Positions 33,732 through 45,946 of a stretch of DNA of 64,000 bases are shown here, piece by piece. The translations under genes and the position numbers were made by a program. Numbering within the stretch: position 1 is the first letter of the stretch; the number at the start of each line of letters is the position of its first letter. The notes under the pieces were generated by a model. It saw only the letters and a program-made list of their open reading frames with translations. It was not told where the DNA came from and did no database searches. Source of the stretch: Pseudorasbora parva (lineage: Eukaryota > Chordata > Actinopteri > Cypriniformes > Gobionidae); the NCBI RefSeq assembly GCF_024679245.1, contig NC_090191.1, positions 1 through 64,000 of the forward strand, given 5' to 3'.

Positions 33732-34625
33732 TAGGGGTGACCCCTAATAGTCGAAGATTCGATGCATTGATATGCTGAGCCTGATTCGACCACCGATCTC
33801 ACGGTCGAATCTTCGCGGGTGTTATGAAACGAGGATCATACCATTTTGGCAATATGGGGGTGCTCAATATTTTAAAGACGGTTCGCGGCGCTGAGCATCG
33901 GTGTGTGACTCCTTTAAGGGCGCTGAGCTTCGCACAGCACCTTTAATATTAGAACACGTTCAATGAGTGTACACACACCGGTGGCAGCATTCAGCGCCTG
34001 TCCGTGGCCACTCAGGAAGTTGTTTAAAATCCTGCTGCACCACAGAGCGCTTTCGTGCAGCTCATCTGTCAGTCAATTCAAAATTGAGCTCGCGTGTATA
34101 TAATGTGCGCGTCAGGTGGCGGTGTGAGTGAGATCCTGAGGCGCGCGGGGCTTAGCTTCGCGTACTTCTTCACCCGCTTTAGGCACATCGGCTGAAGAAC
34201 GTGCATGTAAACGCACTCAAAGTGTTCTTTTCCTCTCTAGGCAGGTATTTTTTTAGGTTTATTTATCAATTTTCTTTCATATTTGTGTGATGTTCTGTAT
34301 TTCGATCGCAGCTTTAACATGTTATGAGAAAACGGTTTATTAATGTTTATCCACCACATTACCTTTTAGGCTATTTAAACCTAAATAAGAGCCATTGTGA
34401 GTTCGTCTGTCAGTTGGCCGGCAGTTTTGGTCGCTTTATTAAAAGTTGTTTGCTGTGTGCAGTGTGTAAAGGGAAATAAAATTTGTTTTACAATTCTGCT
34501 GACAGTGTCGTGCCCCTCCCAACCCATTCACACACACACACAGATGATTCGACTATAGGTCGACCATAGAGAGATTCGACAATTCTGATTCGATTGTCTA
34601 AATCCTTAGTCGAGGACAGCCCTAG
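33732..34625. mobile_element. non-autonomous hAT element, 894 bp
   Basis: Ends TAGGGGTGACCCCTAATAG and the inverse of TAGGGCTGTCCTCGACTAAG, with TTCGA/TCGAA motifs clustered near both ends. Flanking 8-mers GAAACAGC (33724-33731) and GCAACAGC (34626-34633) are a target duplication with one change. No transposase. Confidence 0.87.
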
Positions 34626-35281
34626 CAACAGCATTTTGCAAAAGGCCACAGATTGTAGACAACCCACATGATCCACTGAGCCACTGTTGCTGGTTTGAAG
34701 CAACATGAGGTTGTGTATCTAACAAAATAATATATTTTGGCTAAACTACCTCTTCACATCTATCAAAGGCCAAACATTTGCACATCCAGCAGCAGCAGCA
34801 ACACTCCAAAATTTTTTATTTACCTCAAACTGTCTTTGCAGAACACAATCCTGCCTTCCTCTGTCTCTCCAACAATTTCTTCCGCCATAATCTTTTTTCT
34901 TTTTCTCCACAAATCAGCGGACATACAATTTGAAGCAAACTTTTCGCAGTTTATTATTTTTAATAACAATTCCAAGTCTCGCACGAGAACTCTGGTCAGA
35001 CGCTTGTGTGATCTCTTGTTGTTTACTTGTCACATCACACGTGTAGTTGGGAAACGTAGTTTGCACACCAGAAAGAGAGAGAGTTGTCATCGATTCTTGT
35101 TCAGTCATGCAGTGTGAACTCCTCTGTCGTCAAACCATCGTGCAGTGTGAACACAGCAGAGACTGAATGATCCCCAGATAGTCATGCAGTGTGAAAAGAG
35201 CAGTGACCCAACAAGTTTGAAAATTATGCAGTCTGAACTAGGCTTAACAAGTGTTACTTACTGCAGAGTCAAATAACATTC
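34626..35281. other. MITE-derived flank
   Basis: Repeated CATGCAGTGTGAAC motifs from about 35100 to 35245, ending GCAGTCTGAACTAGGCTTAA, look like one end of a MITE. A related end is at 40330-40375. The 126-codon ORF at 34737 has no recognisable domain. Confidence 0.45.
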
Positions 35282-37312
35282 ACATATTACCATCCATATA
35301 AGCTTTGGCATCTTTCGGGTCTCTGAACGTTTTCTACATACCGTTCGCCGTGATGACCAATGCGGCTGGAAAGATGCTTTTCTTAAGTTCAGTGCAGATT
35401 GGGTTGAAGTCTCTCCTCACGGCACGAACTGTAGGTGAAATGTCAGGAATGATACGGAGAAGTTGATCCTCGTATTGAACCTGGCCTTCGCATCTAGCTG
35501 CAGTCAGAATTGTGGCGACCGTCTCTGGAGCGATGAATCTTGATAATAACAGGGCGAGGCTGGCCATCTGTTGGTGTACGCAGTCAATTGGAATGGACTG
35601 GACTGGCAATTCTAGCAGTTTGGGGATGAAAGATTGAAAAAAATATGGGCTCACTTCCTTCAACAAACTATTTGAGGTTTAAAATTTCTGATATTGTCCC
35701 GTCTGGATCGACCGTCCAGAGCTGTAACCTTCTCCGTAAGTGCTGTTATGTTTCTTGAGTGCCGATAGTTTCTTTTAAGCTGGGCATACACTGTGCAATT
35801 TCTATGGGTTTTCAGCAAGGTTACCTACTCACACTGTACGAGTAGATCGCATGCGATGTAAAGCCAAAGCTCACGATTGATGTGCTCTCACTGTGCGGTC
35901 CGACCGTCGAGCGCGTCTTGACTGCTCACACTGTACAGGTGAAAAATGCGCAATAAAACCCCCGTGGCGACGATAGACCATGGTGTATTATAGAGAGGTA
36001 AATGCATCAGCTATTGATATCAAGAGGATTTAGAATTTATGTGTAAAATTGTTATTAGAGTAGGCCTACTTTTATTATTAAATTGATATTACATTAATTT
36101 GCCCCCTCCCCCCAACAATAATGCATAATCGACACACTGCATAATAAAATAATAGATAGATTACTCCTCACTATTTAAAAACATTTAGCCCGATTAAACA
36201 AGGAATTATAGGTCTATAATTATATGATTATAATGTCAGAACACTGCAATAATAATGTCCGTCTCAATGAAAAGTAAGAGCAGATTTATCTAAAAACAAC
36301 TTGTTTAACACAAAATGGGCCTACTTCTCTTCTATTTTTTTCTCACAATATGGACCAAAATAGAAATATTAAGAAAATAAATAAGAAAGAAAATAAGGCA
36401 ATAGGATACGTTATCAGTATGTTGAATTACATTTATCTCTCGTTGTCTGAGAATATGCGCCGAAAGCTTGTCAGATTTTGCTTTCCCTTTCTGTAGTGAA
36501 TAATTGACTGGGTTTGAGACTGCGTTTAAACTGCGCATTGCGGGATATCCACTGACTCGCGTTCATGAAGAAAAAGAACACATTGCAACATGACATTGTG
36601 TCAAGATGGACAACGGTTCCCACTTTCCGTCATAATAAGATTAAGTAGGCCTAGGCTAAATATTAATTAATATTAAAAAAATAAAAACAAAAATGTGAAA
36701 GTAAAACACAAACTGGAGGCACAACAGTTTACTTAATTTCTGTTATTTGATAGCTGCCAACATAATTAAAGATCTCCCTCTTTTCGTTTTCTTCCTCAAT
36801 GCTTTTAAAAATTAAATGGTTGAACTTCTGCTTTGGCGCAGTGAGGGGAAATAGGGCAATCAGTTCGTGGCTTTGCTTCAGCTGTGCGATAACCTCACGA
36901 GGGGCGAGCAGAATTACTGACACGCCAGAAGTTCATCCGACCATCCGATTCCCGATCGTGAGAGGTTTGTCGCCCCTCGTTTCCCCCTGTACACTGCACG
37001 AACACCTCGCAACAAACGACGCACGATATACCTGAAAATCAGCCCGACCTAAAAAAAAAGTCGCATGAGTCCGAATTCTGCTCGAAAACGGACGAAAATC
37101 GCACAGTGTATGCCCGGCTTAAGCGGAGTGATTGATTGATAAGTGTTTCTGCTTCAGACCGGTGAGTCGTGAGAGATTCGGGGACCGAAGTGACCTCAAT
37201 GCATTCGATGCGTCCAGCCTAGACTCCAGCTTACCAAAAGAGTCATTCAGCATCTTTTGGGTGTGCCGACCTTCTGCAACGACCTCGGCTGTGCTGTTTT
37301 GACAGCTTGGGC
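35282..37312 (-). pseudogene. L1/Tx1-like ORF1 fragment interrupted by a TTAA element
   Basis: Read on the minus strand, 37310-37123 gives a coiled-coil-like stretch (LNDSFGKLESRLDASNALRS). After the inserted element, 35774 to 35282 gives ALTEKVTALDGRSRRDNIRN (the ENRSRRNNIRI-type motif before the RRM), FFQSFIPKLLEL, ILTAARCEGQVQYE, ISPTVRAVRRDFNPICTELK and, after a stop, KTFRDPKDAKAYM. This order matches LINE-1-like ORF1 proteins, trimeric RNA-binding chaperones. Stops and frameshifts near 35330 and 35670 and the insertion make it inactive. The L1-like identity is my reading of motif order, not a search. Confidence 0.62.
35779..37118. mobile_element. TTAA-flanked DNA element, 1,340 bp
   Basis: TTAA at 35775-35778 and 37119-37122. 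Ends GCTGGGCATACACTGTGCAA and the inverse of GCCGGGCATACACTGTGCGA agree at 21 of 23 positions. TTAA targets suggest Kolobok or piggyBac-type. No transposase ORF. It is nested in the L1-like ORF1. Confidence 0.87.
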
Positions 37313-37321
37313 ATGATAACT

Positions 37322-37500
37322 CAAGTCAACTTTATTTATATAGCGTTTTTACAATGCCGATTGTTTCAAAGCAGCTTCACCGTATTAAACAGGACAATAT
37401 TGCAACAAATTTTGATTCAGCTGTTTAGTCGTTCTGGAGAAAATGGTGAAATTCTATAAACTATAATACTGATCTGCCAACATTGTCGCTATATGAAAAA
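37322..37500 (-). mobile_element. L2 3' UTR fragment
   Basis: TTTATTTATATAGCG, GATTGTTTCAAAGCAGCTTC, AAACAGGACAATATTGCA and ACTGATCTGCCAACATTGTC match, in inverse order, the plus-strand L2 3' tail at 47820-48010. Only the tail is present. Confidence 0.75.
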
Positions 37501-38249
37501 TTAAAATAAGCATGATAAGCGAACCGTGGAGCGATTTAAATAATGAATTGGGGAAGATTGGTGAAAGAAAATAATGAATAACAGGAACATTGACTGGGAG
37601 AGGTGAAAAACACGACCAATCACTCCACCGGAAGCCAGTGTGTCATTTTTATTTTTACTTACCGCCTTCCCCAAGCAGCCCTTCGTTAACACCGCAAGGT
37701 TTCCAGACTGCCCGGAAAAACGCCCGTGAGAAACGTCTACCAGCGGGGGCCCTTTGTCAGAGAACAACCTTCTACCGATTTAAACCCAGGAAACCTGCCC
37801 CGGGACAAAGGCTAGGCCCCAACAATCCCTCTCGGGATAAGAGGCCCGACTGACGGATGCACATTCCTGTACACCAAGCTTCTACCAGCCCTTCTCACTG
37901 GAAATCAAACCATCACTAACAACATTATTAACCACATTATGTCTTACCTCCACAATCCTTCGATGCTTGCTTACCAATATTCACTTTCTCCAAATCTCAA
38001 TGTTAATTTTTTTTCACCAACTTTCCACAATTAGCCTGCGTTCCACCACGATCCGCAACACTGCTTGACTGTACCCAACAAGGCCCACCTACCTCTAGGC
38101 AACCCCTCACCTCTGTCGTGGTAAGCTTTCAAAAATCAAGGACCCTCTCCTTTCCTGCTGAAACCCTCATTTCCTTAATGATATTTTGGAGATCCAGAAG
38201 ATCACCTAAATAGGCAAACCCAAGAGCCTAACCAAATTTTGGACTGGGC
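37501..38249. other. unassigned flank of the satellite
   Basis: A pyrimidine-rich stretch and a GC-rich stretch near 37720-37860. The small ORFs have no domain. Nothing else is supported. Confidence 0.4.
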
Positions 38250-40295
38250 CATAATCCAAACATTCATTGATTCTTCACCGAAGTTTATATCGATATTTAT
38301 GGAGGAGTTCACAAACCCTTATCTGACTAGGCCTTAACCGAAATGTTTATCGACTTTTTAACTGAAGTCCTATCGGTATTTATGGAGTTCAAAAACCATT
38401 ATCTTACTAGGCCTCAACCGAAACGTTTATCTTTTTTTTTATTATTTTTTTGTTATTATTATTTATATATTTATTTTTTTGACTGAAGTCCTATCGGTGT
38501 TCATGGGAAACGTTTATCGACTTTTTAACCAAAATCCTATTGGTATTTATGGAGGAGTTCACCAACCATTATCTTCCTAGGCCTTAACCGAAATGTTTAT
38601 CGACTTTATAACCGAAGCGCCTATCGGTGTTTATAGAGTTCCAGAACCATTATCTTACTAGGCCTTAACCTAAACGTTTATCGACTTTATAACCGAAGCT
38701 CCTATCGGTGTTTATAGAGTTCCAGAACCATTATCTTACTAGGCCTTAACCTAAACGTTTATCGACTTTATAACCGAAGCTCCTATCGGTGTTTATAGAG
38801 TTCCAGAACCATTATCTTCCTAGGCCTTAACTGAAATGTTTATTGACTTTATAACCGAAGCTCCTATCAGTGTTTATAGAGTTCCAGAACCATTATCTTA
38901 CTAGGCCTTAACCTAAACGTTTATCGACTTTATAACCGAAGCTCCTATCGGTGTTTATAGAGTTCCAGAACCATTATCTTCCTAGGCCTTAACTGAAATG
39001 TTTATTGACTTTATAACCGAAGCTCCTATCGGTGTTTATAGAGTTCCAGAACCATTATCTTACTAGGCCTTAACCTAAACGTTTATCGACTTTATAACCG
39101 AAGCTCCTATCGGTGTTTATAGAGTTCCAGAACCATTATCTTACTAGGCCTTAACCTAAACGTTTATCGACTTTATAACCGAAGCTCCTATCAGTGTTTA
39201 TAGAGTTCCAGAACCATTATCTTACTAGGCCTTAACCTAAACGTTTATCGACTTTATAACCGAAGCTCCTATTGGTATTTATGGAGGAGTTCACCAACCA
39301 TTATCTTCCTAGGCCTTAACCGAAATGTTTATCGACTTTATAACCGAAGCGCCTATCGGTGTTTATAGAGTTCCAGAACCATTATCTTACTAGGCCTTAA
39401 CCTAAACGTTTATCGACTTTATAACCGAAGCTCCTATCGGTGTTTATAGAGTTCCAGAACCATTATCTTCCTAGGCCTTAACTGAAATGTTTATTGACTT
39501 TATAACCGAAGCTCCTATCGGTGTTTATAGAGTTCCAGAACCATTATCTTACTAGGCCTTAACCTAAACGTTTATCGACTTTATAACCGAAGCTCCTATC
39601 GGTGTTTATAGAGTTCCAGAACCATTATCTTACTAGGCCTTAACCTAAACGTTTATCGACTTTATAACCGAAGCTCCTATCGGTGTTTATAGAGTTCCAG
39701 AACTATTATCTTACTAGGCCTTAACCTAAACGTTTATCGACTTTATAACCAAAGCTCCTATCAGTGTTTATAGAGTTCCAGAACCATTATCTTACTAGGC
39801 CTTAACCTAAACGTTTATCGACTTTATAACCGAAGCTCCTATCGGTGTTTATAGAGTTCCAGAACCATTATCTTACTAGGCCTTAACCTAAACGTTTATC
39901 GACTTTATAACCGAAGCTCCTATCAGTGTTTATAGAGTTCCAGAACCATTATCTTACTAGGCCTTAACCTAAACGTTTATCGACTTTATAACCGAAGCTC
40001 CTATCGGTGTTTATAGAGTTCCAGAACCATTATCTTACTAGGCCTTAACCTAAACGTTTATCGACTTTATAACCGAAGCTCCTATCGGTGTTTATAGAGT
40101 TCCAGAACCATTATCTTACTAGGCCTTAACCTAAACATTTATTGACTTTATAACCGAAGCTCCTATCAGTGTTTATAGAGTTCCAGAACCATTATCTTAC
40201 TAGGCCTTAACCTAAACGTTTATCAACTTTATAACCGAAGCTCCTATCGGTGTTTATAGAGTTCCAGAACCATTATCTTACTAGGCCTTAACCTA
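38250..40295. repeat. 81-bp satellite array, about 25 units
   Basis: CCAGAACCATTATCTTACTA recurs every 81 bp (38641, 38722, 38803 onward to 40264). Left-edge units (38250-38560) are diverged and interrupted by an AT-rich run near 38430-38480. Two main unit types alternate (TTACTAGGCCTTAACCTAAAC and TTCCTAGGCCTTAACTGAAAT). A rare variant with TGGTATTTATGGAGGAGTTC occurs at 38540 and 39272, about nine units apart, suggesting higher-order duplication. Confidence 0.96.
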
Positions 40296-40380
40296 AATTC
40301 TTTGCGATTTCGCAAAACCTCTCGGCGACTCCAAATCGGGGCAAAAATCGGGCAGTGTGAACTAGGCTTTAGTGTTTGCC
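40296..40380. mobile_element. MITE end fragment
   Basis: GGCAAAAATCGGGCAGTGTG followed by AACTAGGCTTTA resembles the end near 35225-35250. It is attached directly to the last satellite unit. Confidence 0.45.
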
Positions 40381-40542
40381 GTCTTTACAAAAGACATTGC
40401 TCTCTTTTAAATATGATTTGTTTATGTTGAAACTAATGATGGGTGGACCCCAAAATACTTGGGAGAGTCCTCTTATGTATAAATTAATTACAGTAAAGCT
40501 ATTGGTTTTTGATCTAAGCAGGGGTGTTTTTTTTCCTCGGTA

Positions 40543-40711
40543 TGATTTACATTTACATTTATGCATTTGGCAGACGCTTTTATCCAAAGCGACTTACATT
40601 GCATTCAAGGCACACATTTTTATATTGTCATTTCTTGCTTTCCCTGGGAATCGAACCCATGACCTTGGCGTTGCTGGCGCCATGCTCTACTGGTTGAGCT
40701 ATAGGAAAGCG
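40543..40711 (-). mobile_element. tRNA-derived SINE
   Basis: On the minus strand the head has a tRNA-like A-box region (TAGCTCAACCAGTAGAGCA) and a canonical B box, GGTTCGATTCC, followed by the conserved fish core GTCGCTTTGGATAAAAGCG, TCTGCCAAATG and an AAATGTAAATG tail. It is transcribed by RNA polymerase III in the family and mobilised by LINE machinery. Confidence 0.85.
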
Positions 40712-40732
40712 CGTATATGATAGCTTGTATAT

Positions 40733-40970
40733 GCTCCACTGGGAGATATCATTAGGAAGCATGGCGTTAGTTTTCATTGTTATGCTGACGATACTCAGCT
40801 CTATATTTCGTCATGACGAAACTTGCCAATTCACAATCAAATTGCCAACTCAAACTAGCCAAATCAAATTTTGTTGCAATATTGTCGTGTTTGACACTGT
40901 GAAACTGCTTTGAAACAATCATCATTGTAAAAGCGCTATATGAATAAAGCTGACTGATTGATTGATTCTA
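40733..40970 (+). mobile_element. internally deleted L2 fragment
   Basis: GGGAGATATCATTAGGAAGC, TGTTATGCTGACGATACTCAG (the reverse transcriptase motif C region) and TATTTCGTC match the minus-strand L2 at 45150-45245. It then jumps to the 3' tail (TTTGACACTG, GTAAAAGCGCTATATGAATA) and a TGATTGAT tail. Most of ORF2 and the 3' UTR is missing. Confidence 0.78.
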
Positions 40971-41320
40971 GGAATCCGGATCATCTATTTTAATTGTATT
41001 CATAAGACCTATATGACTCCACGTAAACTGTGGTTCCTGTGGCTATAAGGAATCTGAATTCACTTAGGTGATATCGTATGAATTATTTTATTTCACTTTT
41101 TATATTCCTGTTGTTGTTTATTGTGACATACTGTCAGTGTATTGTATTGGTTTCTGTCATTGGTTCTGGTGTAGGAGTGTCTCCGTTGATGTGTGTCCCG
41201 TGTTGTGTATAATGTTGTTGGCGCTCTTATCCGGTTTTGTTTTTTAGATATCCTGCTGCACACTAAATTTCCTTTCTAAAGATAAATAAAGTGAAACTTG
41301 AACTTGTATAATAAGTTTAA
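40971..41320. other. unassigned, ending in a LINE-like tail
   Basis: AAAGATAAATAAAGTGAAAC followed by TTGAACTTG near 41278-41306 looks like a retroposon 3' end. The rest is not recognised. Confidence 0.4.
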
Positions 41321-41590
41321 ACCTGATCCTAATTGTGCACTCTGTCATACAGGGTAAATTGGTACTTTTTAAAATCACACGATTTGGGAATTCCCTGGGG
41401 TTGCTAACTTCTGGAACATGGTTAAAGAAAATTTGTCCACACTCTTAAATGTTGTTTCGGTCCCTTTTTCCCCCATCCGTTTTATTTTAAATGATCTCTC
41501 AGACACCCAATTTAACATAATTCAGAAACATGTGTTTTTAGCTGGTTTGACAACTGCCAAGAAATTAGTTACAAAGAGATGGAGATATTA
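41320..41590 (+). pseudogene. L1/Tx1-like ORF2 C-terminal fragment
   Basis: The frame from about 41320 to TAA at 41588 carries CALCHTG followed by GTF and HTIWEFPGVANFWNMV, the Cys/His motif of L1-type ORF2 C-termini, then RFILNDLSDTQFNIIQKHVF, LAGLTTAKKLVTKRW. Two in-frame stops lie near the start. Endonuclease and reverse transcriptase are absent. Confidence 0.75.
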
Positions 41591-42189
41591 AGAGAATGTG
41601 GAGGCTACATTCTCTTCATAAGCAATATTTGGTTCTCACATTTATAAATATGGTATATCTTGTCCATTGCACACATTCACAGTACAAGAGAGGACGCCAT
41701 CAGACTTTGGAGAAGCTCAAAGGGCTATTTTTTTTATTAAAGAGATCACTCAGTAATGCAGCCGGGGCAAACAAGACTTCGCAATGAGTGACTGAGCAAC
41801 CTGGGTATAAATAGTCTGTGTGATGTGGAACAGGTGTGTGGTAATCATTCCCGGAATGTGGGTGCATGGGAATTGTAGTCCGAATGAAACTAGTACTCCG
41901 GAGAGTGAGACCTCCAGTGGCCGCTGGTGGAAACCTCACCGGCGTTTGGGACAGTTGTCTTCATAATAACTTAAAAAAATTAATAAAAAAAGACACTTTA
42001 ATATCTCCTTTCACAAATACAACACTGAAGCTCAAAGACTTGAACACCACACAAGTACATCAAGTCTTATAGCCAATTTTTCCTTCGTATAAGTGCTAAC
42101 AAACATAAATGGGTTCAGCCTGCACAAGTGGAAGCAGTAAAGTCTTCACTACATTCAAAATGACTACATCGAAAGTCATATTATGCTAT
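41591..42189. other. unassigned interval
   Basis: Contains GGGAATTGTAGTCC near 41869, seen in dispersed teleost repeats, and AT-rich sequence. No gene. Confidence 0.4.
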
Positions 42190-42791
42190 AACAAATCAAT
42201 CAATCAGTCAATCAGCTTTATTTATATAGCGCTTTTACAATCACGATTGTGTCAGAGCAGCTTCAGTGTTAAACAGGACAATACTGCAGCAGAATTAGAT
42301 TTGGCTGTACAGTCGTTCTGGAGAAAACAGTGATGTTATCAGCTTATTTTAATTTATCATATAGCGACAATGTTGGCAGATCAGTATTATAGTTTATAGA
42401 ATTAAATAAGACCTAATTCATAAATGTTATTTGTATAATAAGTTGAATAACTTAGATCATAATTTTAGTGTCCCCAACTGAGCAAGCCAAGCCAAAGGCG
42501 ACCAAAGGAACCGAAACTCCATCAGGGCATGATGGAGAAAAATAAACCTTAGGGAAACCAGACTCAGTCGGGGTGCCAGTTCTCCTCTGGCCTATTAACA
42601 CACCGTGGAGGATTATTATTCTGGCAACCTTACAGGTCAGAAATCATATTAGATCGGAATATTAAAAAGTTCTGGGTATCCCGGAAGAGACAGGTTTATT
42701 TAGGATGGGGCGTCGATTACACAAGAGTGTGAATACATGAAAGATCGGAGTTATTGCGGCGGAGACGGGTTTATTGAGGATGACGTGCCGG
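42190..42791 (-). mobile_element. L2 3' UTR and tail
   Basis: In inverse orientation: a TGATTGAT tail near 42199, TTTATATAGCGCTTTTACAA, the GAACTGGCACCCCGACTGAG motif near 42580, and GATTTCTGACCTGTAAGG near 42630. It matches the plus-strand copy at 47572-48026 at the same 5' edge (TATTCC-ATCTAATATG). It may be the displaced 3' UTR of the L2 at 44356-46112, split by later insertions. Confidence 0.78.
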
Positions 42792-43175
42792 TAGGGGTGC
42801 AACGGATCACAGCTTATCCGTGATCGAACGGATCCCGATCCACGGTTCGGAACGTACGTGACCCACGGATTTATTGCGCTTTTTCCCCCCCGCGGATTAA
42901 TCTTAATTGTTTAGCGATCGCAGAGTAAAAGTTTAATTTGCTGATATTGCTTTTTAAGTAATTTTGTTCCTTTAAACTCGCCGAGTTTCAGTGAAACTAC
43001 ACACAGCATTCGTTCAAGTGAAGGCATATAATCAGTCAACAATGGCTAGCGGAGGCGCAGAAGAACTTCCAAAGCCTCCCGCATCATTCACATCGCATGT
43101 ATGAGAGCATTTTGGCTTCTCCGTGAAATATAATGATGACGGAAGAAGGGTGGTGGACAAAACGTAACAGTAGGT
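42792..43175 (+). pseudogene. hAT element left end with BED-type N-terminal exon
   Basis: TAGGGGTGCAACGGATCAC at 42792 is a hAT-type terminus. ATG 43042 opens MASGGAEELPKPPASF and, past an in-frame TGA where Trp is expected, EHFGFSVKYNDDGRRVVDKT, the start of a BED zinc-finger domain as in ZBED/hAT transposases. A TAA follows at once and the zinc-binding residues are missing. The right end of the element was not found. Confidence 0.65.
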
Positions 43176-43894
43176 AACGTTACTGTGGCAGCATGAGAGA
43201 GCTGTATGAAAGTGGCATTACATCGAGCATGGCTATCTGAAGCACACCTGCTGATGCCCGTTTCACACACAGCCCTGTCTGTTTGCGGTGCTTATTTTTT
43301 CCGTACTATGTTATCAAATTACAGTTCACACTGCACGCGGTGTCGGTCCGTCAGTGCGAAGTGCGGCGATCGTTTCTGCACAGAGTCTGATTTGCTGTGC
43401 TGAACGCGCTGAATTAAAGGGACAGCGCGCTGTCTGTATTAAAACAAACATGTATTGATGCAAAACTCTAGTAATTTCTCCACATATGCATATAATGTAA
43501 AGTGTACTCTGCTTCAAAGTCAACACATGGCTTTTTGCCTCGGGTAAAGCAGGGAGAAGGGCTTTTAGCTTTAGGTCAACAAGTGAAATGATGACAAGCC
43601 ATGTTCAGTACCAACTTTTCGATTTTTTTAAATAATTTTTTTTATTTTATGTTTATTTTGAACATTCGTGAGTACACTTTCATTTTATATATAGTGCTCA
43701 ATGCAATCACAGTCTCTTTACAATATAAAGACAGTTATCTAATTCTTTTAAATGAAAATTGTCCTCCATATTTGTTCCAATTGTTTCAAAATATAGCTTT
43801 TTTCCCCTTCCTTCTTACGAATAGAAATACAAATAAATAAATAAATTAAATAAATTGAAAAATTAAAATAAATAAAAAAACAAAAAAAATACAT
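43176..43894. other. hAT remnant or unassigned
   Basis: No further transposase could be followed. An AT-rich, AAATAAATA-type stretch lies at 43825-43890. Confidence 0.4.
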
Positions 43895-44175
43895 CCAGGG
43901 AGAGAACGTGTCGTGGTTAAATTCCATCCAGAATAATATCAAATGTAGACATTCCCAAAATATATGATAATGGTTTGCTTCATTATATCCACAGTTTCGC
44001 CAACATTTTGTAAAGACTATTTCACTTTCTGTCATCTATTTCCCTTTTATATAAACTGTAGAGTGTGTTTTCATATTTACTAAGCCCTTGTATATCTGAG
44101 AAACTATCTTAAATCTAATACCTGATGTGTATGCCTTCTTGAACAAATACAAAATAGTAAAGCAAGGGTGTGAAG
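43895..44175 (-). pseudogene. L1/Tx1-like ORF2 C-terminal fragment
   Basis: On the minus strand: TSGIRFKIVSQIYKGLVNMK, then CWRNCGYNEANHYHIFWEC and FWMEF. The C-x3-C, H and C spacing is that of the L1-type ORF2 C-terminal Cys/His motif. A TAG near 44035 breaks the frame. This is the same domain as the plus-strand fragment at 41320 but a different, diverged family member. Confidence 0.68.
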
Positions 44176-44355
44176 CTATTACAGTCCACTCCGGCCCTGC
44201 ACCTGGGTGTGTATACAGTGACCTTTCACTGAGTCCATCAGGTGTTAGACCTGAGTACATCAGGTGTTGTGGGAAGTGTTCCCGGTTCCGGCTGACCTAG
44301 TTAATGCAGCCTAACAATCAGTCAATTGAATTGAATAATGAAAGTTAATAATGTT

Positions 44356-45908
44356 CTATGTGTATGCCATAGTAAAGAGATGTGTTTTTAGTCTAGATTT
44401 AAACTGACAGAGTGTGTCTGCTTCCCGAACAATGCTAGGAAGACTATTCCACAGTTTAGGAGCTAAATAGGAAAATGATCGACCGCCTGCAGTTGATTTA
44501 GATATTCTAGGTATGATCAACTGGCCAGAGTTTAGAGACCGCAGTAGACGTGATGGAGTATAATGTGTTAAGAGCTCGCTTAAGTACTGGGGAGCTAAAC
44601 TATTTAGTGCTTTGAGTAATAAGCAAGATTTTAAAATGTATGCAATGTTTAATAGGGAGCCAGTGCAGTGTTGACAGAACTGGACTAATATGATCATACT
44701 TCCTGGTTCTAGTAAGAACTCGAGCTGCTGCGTTTTGGACTAGCTGGAGTTTGTTTATTAAGCGAGCAGGGCAACCACCCAGTAGAGCATTACAATAATC
44801 TAGCCTTGAGCTCATGAACGCATGTACTAACTGTTCAGCATTTTGCATTGAAAGCATGTGCCATAATTTAGATATATTTTTAAGATGATAGAATGTGGTT
44901 TTACAGATGCTAGAAACGTGGCTTTCAAATGAAAGATTGGTATCAAAGAGCACACCCAGGTTCCTCACTGACGACGAGGGCTTGACAGAGCAGTCATCGA
45001 GTGTTAGACAGTATTCTCGGTTACTACTTGTGGAACTTTTCTGTCCAATAATTAAAAATTCAGTTTTATCTGAATTAAGTTGCAGAAAATTACTATTCAT
45101 CCAATTTTTTATATCAGCTATGCATTCCGTTAATCTTGTGAATTGGTAGGTTTCGTCAGGGCGTGAGGAAATATAGAGCTGAGTATCGTCAGCATAACAA
45201 TGAAAACTAACGCCATGCTTCCTAATGATATCTCCCAGTGGAGCAGATACAGGGTGAAGAGCAGCGGTCCTAACACTGGGCCTTGCGGTACCCCATACTG
45301 AACTTGTGATCGGTGTGACATCTCTTCATTTACTGCTACAAACTGATAACGGTCAGATAAGTACGATTTAAACCATGCCAAAGCAGTTCCACTAACGCCA
45401 ACATAACTCGAGTCTATTCAGAAGAATATTTTGATCGATAGTATCAAATGCAGCGCTAAGATCGAGTAACACAAATAGAGAGATACAACCACGATCAGAT
45501 GATAAGAGTAAATCATTTGTAACTCTAATTAGAGCAGTCTCAGTGCTATGATACGGTCTAAATCCTGACTGGAAATCCTCACATATACCATTTCTTTCTA
45601 AAAAAGAACATAATTGTGAAGACACGGCCTTTTCTAGTATTTCTGATAGAAACGGTAGATTCGAGATTGGCCTGTAATTGACTAATTCTTTAGGATCAAG
45701 TTGCGTTTTTTTAATAAGTGGTTTAATTATAGCCAACTTAAAAGTTTTCGGTACATATCCTAATGTCAAAGATGAATTAATGATATTAAGCAGAGGATCT
45801 ATGACCTCTGGAAGTATCTCTTTTAATAGCCTAGTCGGTATAGGGTCAAGCATACATGTTGTTGATTTTGATGATTTTACAAGTTTAGCCAATTCTTCTC
45901 CTCCTATA

Positions 45909-45946
<38 letters not shown>

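Noticed and set aside
40625..40711. Functional tRNA gene on the minus strand
   Set aside because: A B box is present, but the sequence continues into the SINE core and tail, and the cloverleaf is not intact.
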